Part shown: piece after piece, positions 56,671 to 64,000 of the stretch
Numbering within the stretch: position 1 is the stretch's first letter
Layout: every line of letters begins with the position of its first letter
Source of the DNA: Dyella sp. AtDHG13
GTDB lineage: Bacteria > Pseudomonadota > Gammaproteobacteria > Xanthomonadales > Rhodanobacteraceae
Length of the DNA stretch: 64,000 nt
Direction: 5' to 3'
NCBI RefSeq assembly: GCF_003201105.1
Contig: NZ_QICJ01000004.1
Coordinates: 248,001 to 312,000, forward strand
Translations under genes and position numbers: made by a program
Notes under the pieces: model-generated
What the model saw: the letters and a program-made list of their open reading frames with translations, nothing else
Databases searched by the model: none
Told to the model about the DNA's origin: nothing

Positions 56671-56764
56671 TGGCGGTATGGCGTTCCGGCGGCGAGGATT
56701 CCGCTGGAACGATGGGCGAGGAAACCCGCCGCGGCGTTACGCCCGAAGACTCTTGCGACACGAG

Positions 56765-56792
56765 AACGGCCGGCCTCAGCCCGGCCGTTTTT
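56765..56792 (+). terminator. Terminator of thiC
   Basis: AACGGCCGG-N7-CCGGCCGTTT followed by TTTCG, about 95 bases after the thiC stop. Confidence 0.85.
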
Positions 56793-56866
56793 CGTTGGCC
56801 GGTATCGGTCATCGGAAAGGCCGGCATGCGCGTTGGAATAGCTACATCGCCACCAGGAGACGCGTC

Positions 56867-57043
56867 ATGCCGACACCGGACAACGCCCGCCAGGGACATG
56901 CGGTTCTCAGTACCGTGCTCGCCACCGTGGCGCTGGCCGTGCTGTTCGCCAGCGTCGTGATGTGGTGGCTGACCGGCATGGACGATGGCAGCGCCTTCCC
57001 GGGGCAGACCGCGTCGGCCGCCGTGGAAGCCTCGCGGAGCTGA
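56867..57043 (+). CDS. Small single-span membrane protein
   Basis: 58 residues. MPTPDNARQGHAVLSTVLAT, one hydrophobic segment (VLATVALAVLFASVVMWWLTG, about residues 17-37) and a short tail GMDDGSAFPGQTASAAVEAS. Good ribosome site (CAGGAGA seven bases upstream) and a strong terminator directly after support a real gene. Sequence is unrecognised. It lies between thiC and ppa on its own transcript. Confidence 0.7.
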   Translation: MPTPDNARQGHAVLSTVLATVALAVLFASVVMWWLTGMDDGSAFPGQTASAAVEASRS

Positions 57044-57053
57044 CGAGGGGCGC

Positions 57054-57084
57054 AAAAAAAGCGCCACCCGAGGGCGGCGCTTTT
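57054..57084 (+). terminator. Terminator of the small membrane-protein gene
   Basis: AAAAGCGCCACCC-GA-GGGCGGCGCTTTT-type hairpin with A- and T-runs both sides, 14 bases after the stop. Confidence 0.88.
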
Positions 57085-57130
57085 GTCTTGCGAGCTGGAA
57101 TCTGTCCATCCATCTCCGTGAAGTTCATTT

Positions 57131-57170
57131 CCCTCACGTCATTCCGGCCTGCGCCGGAATGACGTGAGGG
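57131..57170. repeat. Perfect 18-base-arm palindrome (REP type)
   Basis: CCCTCACGTCATTCCGGC (57131-57148), loop CTGC, then its exact reverse complement (57153-57170). The arm belongs to the GTCATTCCGGC REP family of the 19.2 kb pair but here as one tight cruciform. Confidence 0.92.
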
Positions 57171-57211
57171 TATAGAGGCGCACGCGTGAGATGTTGGACA
57201 GAACTCCTGGC

Positions 57212-57751
57212 TCAGGCCTTCTTGTCAGCCTGGTAGCGCGCGATGCCGGCTTCGATCTCGGCCTTGGCTTCGTCGGCGCCGACCCAGCCTTCCACCTTGA
57301 CCCACTTGCCCTTCTCCAGGTCCTTGTAGTGCTCGAAGAAGTGGCCGATGCGCTCCAGCCAGTGGCCGGAGACGGACTTGATGTCCTTGATGTGCGCATA
57401 GCCGGCGAAGATCTTCTCCACCGGCACCACCACCAGCTTCTCGTCGCTGCCGGCCTCGTCGGTCATCTTGAGCATGCCCACCGGATGGCAGCGGATCACC
57501 GCGCCCGGCACCAGCGGCAGCGGCAGGATCACCAGCGCGTCGAGCGGGTCGCCGTCGCCGCCCAGCGTGCCCGGCACGTAGCCGTAGTTGCAGGGGTAGC
57601 GCATGGGCGTGGACAGGATGCGGTCGACGAAGATCGCGCCACTTTCCTTCTCCACCTCGTACTTGACGGGCTCCGCATCCTTGGGGATTTCGATGATGAC
57701 GTTGATTTCGTCCGGAACCTTGCGGCCGGCGGGTACGAGGTGCAGACCCAT
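57212..57751 (-). CDS. ppa: Soluble inorganic pyrophosphatase
   Basis: Hydrolyses PPi to drive biosynthesis. 179 residues. [61 protein letters not shown] (the D-x-D-P-x-D metal motif) and [12 protein letters not shown] match family I PPase. Start at 57751 (MGLHLV). A membrane-bound pyrophosphatase lies at 61187-63235, so the cell has both types. Minus strand, after the 2OG-oxygenase gene. Ends beside REP palindromes. Confidence 0.96.
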   Translation of the reverse strand: MGLHLVPAGRKVPDEINVIIEIPKDAEPVKYEVEKESGAIFVDRILSTPMRYPCNYGYVPGTLGGDGDPLDALVILPLPLVPGAVIRCHPVGMLKMTDEAGSDEKLVVVPVEKIFAGYAHIKDIKSVSGHWLERIGHFFEHYKDLEKGKWVKVEGWVGADEAKAEIEAGIARYQADKKA

Positions 57752-57879
57752 GTGCGTGTCCTTAGGCTTAAGTGAGTGCAAAGACTGGAAATATTACGGC
57801 AAAAGGTGGTGCGCCGCAGCAGCCCTGCGCGCTCGCGGGGCGGTTGCAGTTCAGTCTGAGACCGGCCTGGGGCGGGCCT

Positions 57880-58716
57880 TCAGGCCTGGTAGGGACGCTC
57901 CCGTAACCACTTGGTGGCAATCCACTTTTCGCCCTTGATCACAGGCAGCCCGGCGTGCAGCGAGGCTTCGTCGCCGGTGTCGTAGGCGAAATAGACGGCT
58001 GAACCGCGCATGGCCGTCACGGTGAGGCCGATGCGTGGGAAGGCCGTGCCGCCGCCTTCCTCGGGCGTGTTGAGATATATCACCACGCTGGCGATGCGCT
58101 GCCCGCCACGCGCGGTGACGGCGGAGAAACCCGGCTGGTCGGGGTTGAACCAGTCGAAATGCGGCTCGTATTCCTGGCCGGGCTGGTAATGCAGGATCTG
58201 AAGGCCTTCGCCGTGATTGACGGGAATGGCGAGCAGATCGGCGATGCGCTGCTCGATGCGTTGCACCAGCGGCGACTCGCCGATGGCGAAGAACATGCCC
58301 TGGCTGGTGCGACGTTCGTCGGTCTGATGGCGGCCATCGACGTCCACCGTCAGCGAGCGGGCCAGGCGGGGTTTCGCCTCCGCGATCAGCCCGTCGCATT
58401 CCTCCGGCGTAAGCAGGTGTTCCAGCACGCGCACCACGGGCGCGTCGGTACTCACGGTGATCTTCACCGGATGATCGCCGACGATCTGCACAGGCGCCTG
58501 CGGATGGCGGGTTCGCACGCCGACGACCTTGTTCTTGGCTGCCGCCATGACCGTGGCCAAGGGCAGGTTCAATACGCGGGCGACGATCTGGCGGCTCTGT
58601 TCACCGCCGTAGCCGGCGTCCTTGAGCATCTTCAGCAGGTCGCTGAGGCTGCAGCCGGAGCGGCTGGTGGAGAGAATCCATTCACGCAGTTCGGGGCGGA
58701 TCGTGAGGTTGCTCAT
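57880..58716 (-). CDS. 2-oxoglutarate/Fe(II) prolyl 4-hydroxylase-like protein
   Basis: 278 residues. The C-terminal part is the double-stranded beta-helix oxygenase: HYQPGQEYEPHFDWFNP (H-x-D iron ligands), then the distal His in EASLHAGLPVIKGEKWIATK, with the 2OG-binding Lys. The N-terminal 75 residues (LREWILSTSRSGCSLSDLLK) are an extra region seen in some bacterial P4H proteins. Target (collagen-like or elongation-factor proline) unknown. Divergent from none; lies upstream of ppa on the minus strand with 128 bases between. Confidence 0.9.
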   Translation of the reverse strand: MSNLTIRPELREWILSTSRSGCSLSDLLKMLKDAGYGGEQSRQIVARVLNLPLATVMAAAKNKVVGVRTRHPQAPVQIVGDHPVKITVSTDAPVVRVLEHLLTPEECDGLIAEAKPRLARSLTVDVDGRHQTDERRTSQGMFFAIGESPLVQRIEQRIADLLAIPVNHGEGLQILHYQPGQEYEPHFDWFNPDQPGFSAVTARGGQRIASVVIYLNTPEEGGGTAFPRIGLTVTAMRGSAVYFAYDTGDEASLHAGLPVIKGEKWIATKWLRERPYQA

Positions 58717-58774
58717 GCGGACAAAAAAGATGCGCCGGCTTATGCCAGCGCACCATGGTACGCAGGAAGCCCGC

Positions 58775-60883
58775 TTACTTCACGTGATCCCACAGGTAGG
58801 TATAGCCCAGCGCGTTCATGAAGGCGGATTGCTTGTTGTCCGCCGCCGCGCCGTGGCCGCCTTCGATGTTCTCGTAGAAGCTGGCGTCATAGCCCAGCGC
58901 CTGCAGCTTCGCGGCCATCTTGCGTGCATGCACCGGGCCCACGCGGTCGTCGCGCGTGGAGGTGGTGAACAGCACGGGCGGGTACTTCTGGCCGGCCTTG
59001 GCGTTGAAGTACGGCGAGAATTTCTGGATCCACGCCCATTCCGCCGGTTTGTCCGGATCGCCGTATTCGGCGATCCACGAGGCGCCCGCCGACAGGTGGG
59101 TGTAGCGCTGCATGTCGAGCAACGCCACCTGGCTCACGATGGCGCCATAGAGCTGCGGATACAGTGTGAGCATGTTGCCCATCAGCAGGCCGCCGTTGCT
59201 GCCGCCCATGGCGGCCAGGTGCTGCGGCGAGGTGATGTTGCGCTTGAACAGATCCTGCGACACCGCGGCGAAATCCTCATAGGCGCGCAGGCGGTCGGCC
59301 TTCAGTGCGGCCTTGTGCCAGCGCGGGCCGTACTCGCCGCCGCCGCGGATGTTGGCGATGACATACACGCCGCCCTTCTCCAGCCACGCACGCCCGACGC
59401 CACCGCTGTAGGCGGGCTGCAGCGAAACCTCGAAGCCACCGTAGCCGTATTGCAGGGTGGGGTTCTTGCCGTCGGCCTTGAGGTTCTTCGGCGCGATCTC
59501 GAAGTAGGGCACGCGCGTGCCGTCCCTGGAGGTGGCGAAGTGCTGGCTCACCGCGTACTTCGAGGCATCGAAGAAGCTCGGGCTGTGCTTGATCGCCTGC
59601 GCATCGCCCTGGCCCAGCGTGCCGTAGTAGAGCGTGGTGGGCTGCAGGAAGCCGGACACGGTGAGGAAGTAGTCGTCGCCGTCGTCTTCATCCACCGCGG
59701 CCGCGGCGATGGTGGACAAGGCCGGCGCGCCGCCCAGCGGCTCGCGCTTCCACGCGCCTTCGCCGGGCGTGAGCACTTCCAGCTTGTTCACCACGTTGTC
59801 CATCACGTTGAGGATCACCTGGTGGCGCGTCCACGAATACCCGTCGAGCGCGGTGGTCTCCGTGGGCTCGAACAGCACCGTGATGTCGCGCTTGCCGGCC
59901 ATGTAATCGTCGAACTTCGCGGCGAGCAGCGAGCCGGACTTGTAGGTCTTGCCACCAACTGTCCAGTCGCTGCGCGGCTCGATCAGCAGCCACTCGCGAT
60001 GCACGTCGGTGCTGGCGTCGGTGGGCACGTCGATCCGGGTGAGCTTGCCGTCCTTGCCGCGCAGGAAGGTCTCGCTGTCGTAGAAGGCGATCTGGCGCGT
60101 CACGAAGTCGCGCTGGAAACCGGGCGTCTGGTCGCGCGTGGCCGAGACCGACATGTCATCGTCCTTGGCCTCGTACACGGTGGTCGCGCTGGACAGCGGC
60201 GTGCCGCGCTTCCATTCCTTGACGATGCGCGGATAGCTCGACTTGGTCATCGAGCCCGGTCCGAAATCGGTGGCGACGTAGAGATGGTCGCCGTCCATCC
60301 AGTTCACGTCCATCTTGGCTTCGGGTAGCTCGAAGCCGCCCTTCACGAACTGCTTGTCCTTGAGGTCGAACTCGCGCATCACGCTGGCGTCCGCGCCGCC
60401 GCGCGAAAGGAACACGGTGCAGCGACGGTACTCCGGCTTGAGGCAGCCGGCGCCGTGCCATACCCAGTTTTCCTTCTCGGCCGCCGAGAGCGCGTCGAGA
60501 TCGATCACCGTTTCCCAGTTCGGCTTGTCCTTGCGGTACTCGTCCAGCGTCGTGCGGCGCCACAGGCCCTTGGGATGTTCCTTGTCGCGCCAGAAGTTGT
60601 AGAAGTGATCGCCGATCTTGCTGACCATGGGAATCCGGTCGTTGGAATCGAGCACTTCGAGCAGGCGCGCATCGAGCTGCTTGAACTCGGCGCTGTCGGC
60701 GTATTTCTTCACCGTCTCGGCGTTCTGCTGCTTGACCCAGTCGAGCTGCCTGGTGCCGTCGATGTTTTCCAGCCAGAGATTGGGATCCTTGGCGGAGGGG
60801 CTGATGTTGTCGGCTGCGTGCGTCATGCCGCCTAGTGTGATGCCCAGCGCGAGTGCCAGCCAGAGTGTGGTCTTGGATGTCAT
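58775..60883 (-). CDS. Secreted S9A prolyl oligopeptidase-family peptidase
   Basis: 702 residues. Signal peptide (TTLWLALALGITLGGMTHA), N-terminal seven-bladed beta-propeller, and the C-terminal alpha/beta-hydrolase domain: AAMGGSNGGLLMGN (nucleophile Ser), TSTRDDRVGPVHARKM (Asp) and ENIEGGHGAAADNK (His), plus the YGYGGFEVSL motif typical of prolyl oligopeptidases. AAGGA eight bases before the ATG at 60883. Exported to the periplasm or outside. Stop is 59 bases from the P4H start, same strand. Confidence 0.93.
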   Translation of the reverse strand: MTSKTTLWLALALGITLGGMTHAADNISPSAKDPNLWLENIDGTRQLDWVKQQNAETVKKYADSAEFKQLDARLLEVLDSNDRIPMVSKIGDHFYNFWRDKEHPKGLWRRTTLDEYRKDKPNWETVIDLDALSAAEKENWVWHGAGCLKPEYRRCTVFLSRGGADASVMREFDLKDKQFVKGGFELPEAKMDVNWMDGDHLYVATDFGPGSMTKSSYPRIVKEWKRGTPLSSATTVYEAKDDDMSVSATRDQTPGFQRDFVTRQIAFYDSETFLRGKDGKLTRIDVPTDASTDVHREWLLIEPRSDWTVGGKTYKSGSLLAAKFDDYMAGKRDITVLFEPTETTALDGYSWTRHQVILNVMDNVVNKLEVLTPGEGAWKREPLGGAPALSTIAAAAVDEDDGDDYFLTVSGFLQPTTLYYGTLGQGDAQAIKHSPSFFDASKYAVSQHFATSRDGTRVPYFEIAPKNLKADGKNPTLQYGYGGFEVSLQPAYSGGVGRAWLEKGGVYVIANIRGGGEYGPRWHKAALKADRLRAYEDFAAVSQDLFKRNITSPQHLAAMGGSNGGLLMGNMLTLYPQLYGAIVSQVALLDMQRYTHLSAGASWIAEYGDPDKPAEWAWIQKFSPYFNAKAGQKYPPVLFTTSTRDDRVGPVHARKMAAKLQALGYDASFYENIEGGHGAAADNKQSAFMNALGYTYLWDHVK

Positions 60884-60968
60884 GCCGTGTCCTTGGATGA
60901 GTGCATCGGGAAAACCGAGTGTGTTGGCGCGCAAGGCCCGGGGCGCGTGGCGAAAGTCAGGGCACCGC

Positions 60969-61128
60969 ACTTCTCCCTCTCCCCTTTGGGGAGAGGGCCG
61001 GGGTGAGGGGCGGGTGCTTGCGGGGGCGTCGTTTTGAGCCCGCTTTTTACGCGGAGGATGGAACAAAGAGAACTGAGGCCAGCGTGGCCCCTCACCCCAA
61101 CCCTCTCCCCTCTGGGGAGAGGGAGCCA
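60969..61128. repeat. Inverted pair of CTCTCCCC/GGGGAGAG elements
   Basis: Two copies, 60969-61014 (CTCCCTCTCCCCTTTGGGGAGAGGGCCGG) and, in inverse orientation, 61087-61128. Same family as 6567-6613. They fill the 303-base gap between the S9 peptidase and hppA, which holds no gene. Confidence 0.85.
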
Positions 61129-61186
61129 ATGCGCCATGCGGGTTCGCCCGATCGCCACCGTCGTGATCGGGCATTGCACCGCACGG

Positions 61187-63235
<2,049 letters not shown>

Positions 63236-63389
63236 CGGAGCCTCCCCGGGAATGGTAGCGATATGCACCGGGGCCACCCATCGGCACCCCCGATACGGCG
63301 GCCGCCCAGAAAGGGCGGTCCCCCGGAGTATAGACAGAGGCTGACGACAGTCGTGTTGTGCGACGCAGCGCGCTGCGGCACCGGGTCAC

Positions 63390-63417
63390 AAAAAAGGCGG
63401 CGCCTTGCGGCACCGCC
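63390..63417 (-). terminator. Terminator of the RcnB-like gene
   Basis: Minus strand GGCGGTGCC-GCAA-GGCGCCGCC followed by TTTTTT: nine-base stem (one G-U pair), GCAA tetraloop and a six-T run, 28 bases past the stop. Confidence 0.9.
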
Positions 63418-63445
63418 CAGGTGATTTATAAGTTGCGCCGAGGTA

Positions 63446-63814
63446 TCAGCGCACGACCATGTCCAGAATCATGTTGTCGCCGATCGATACCAGCAGGTAG
63501 CTGCTGTCGTTGCGCACCCAGCGGTAGCCATAGGGCGGGGGCGCGAGGCGATAACCCCGGTAGTCGTTCACGATGTACATGGGTCCGTCATAGCGGTAGC
63601 CGCGTTCCCAGCGATGCGGGCGGCCGTAGTAGCCGCGGTCGCTGTAGTAGCGGCGTTCCCAGTGGTCGTGGCGGTCACGGTCGTGTCCGCGGCCACGGCC
63701 GTGGTCGTCGTAATGGCCGCGACCCCGGTCATGGTCGTGCCAGGGGTCGGCCGACGCCGCGCCGCTGCCGGCCAGCAAGGCCAGGGCTACGAACACGCTG
63801 GATAGAGTCTTCAT
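63446..63814 (-). CDS. RcnB-like periplasmic protein
   Basis: 122 residues. Signal peptide (MKTLSSVFVALALLAGSGAAS), then a His/Asp/Arg-rich segment (WHDHDRGRGHYDDHGRGRGH) and the RcnB-like end YRWVRNDSSYLLVSIGDNMI. Relatives affect Ni/Co homeostasis in E. coli. A strong ribosome site (AGGAGG) precedes the ATG. Own terminator downstream. Confidence 0.83.
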   Translation of the reverse strand: MKTLSSVFVALALLAGSGAASADPWHDHDRGRGHYDDHGRGRGHDRDRHDHWERRYYSDRGYYGRPHRWERGYRYDGPMYIVNDYRGYRLAPPPYGYRWVRNDSSYLLVSIGDNMILDMVVR

Positions 63815-64000
63815 CGCATCCTCCTAGGAGTGCCCGTCGTCGCCATACATAGGATTTATCGGGCAATTGCATCGTAAAAATCTGCGCCTGAACGCCGGGC
63901 GTGATTTTTCGAAGGCGTCGTGCAAGCTTTCAGCCTCGGCTTATCCATCTGAATTGGCGTACAGGAATCGCGGGAGGCGTTGAATTCCTTGCGGACGATG
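63815..64000. other. Gene-free right end of the window
   Basis: 186 bases with no credible frame; a short A/T-rich patch (AGGATTTATCGGGCAATTGC) could include the RcnB-like gene promoter. Nothing else seen. Confidence 0.5.

Overview
The window is a continuous piece of a high-GC gammaproteobacterial chromosome. Gene content and order (accB-accC-prmA-zinc-ribbon protein-fis-purH, pcm-tolC beside a TetR gene, lpxL/waaA divergent, a small CHCC zinc-finger gene beside LPS glycosyltransferases, RpoH- and CIRCE-type heat-shock signals before groESL) point to the Xanthomonadales, most likely Rhodanobacteraceae (Dyella/Rhodanobacter/Luteibacter-like). That placement is inference from memory of gene order; no search was run. 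I see no rRNA, tRNA, CRISPR array, prophage or intact insertion sequence.

Layout. 1-6.5 kb: 5' part of polA (runs off the left edge), a DUF2782-type secreted protein, small EamA transporter, GST, and a divergent LysR / BASS-type transporter pair. 6.5-7.3 kb: a gene-free, hairpin-rich repeat cluster. 7.3-18.2 kb (all minus): purH, a GNAT gene, fis, a zinc-ribbon protein, prmA, an unknown gene, accC, a four-helix-bundle gene in its own inverted repeats wedged between accC and accB, accB, aroQ, a TlpA-type thioredoxin and a DsbD with two alpha domains. 18.2-24.2 kb: EamA transporter, GST, MocR regulator, double-thioredoxin protein, a cupin with its core missing, aldolase-cutA. 24.2-26.6 kb: groES-groEL with sigma-32 and CIRCE signals. 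26.8-31.9 kb: DUF535 (VirK/YbjX) gene, FecI-type sigma, FecR and an STN-containing TonB receptor, apparently one surface-signalling cluster. 32-41 kb: LTA-synthase-like phosphotransferase, glnE, ELM1-family protein, nitroreductase, YceI, YIP1. 41.3-51.1 kb: envelope and LPS genes (zinc finger, GT4, O-antigen ligase-like, GT2, lpxL, waaA) interrupted by a secreted S53 peptidase and a second DUF535 gene. 51.2-64 kb: tolC, pcm-like, TetR, TPP riboswitch-thiC, a small membrane protein, soluble and proton-pumping pyrophosphatases, prolyl 4-hydroxylase, S9 peptidase, RcnB-like protein.

The genes are mainly housekeeping (replication, purine, fatty acid, thiamine, nitrogen control, chaperones) and envelope biogenesis. 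The least ordinary parts are the inverted-repeat-bounded four-helix-bundle cassette in the acc operon, the DUF535-FecI-FecR-TonB cluster, the hairpin cluster at 6.8 kb, the core-deleted cupin, and several families of REP-like inverted repeats.
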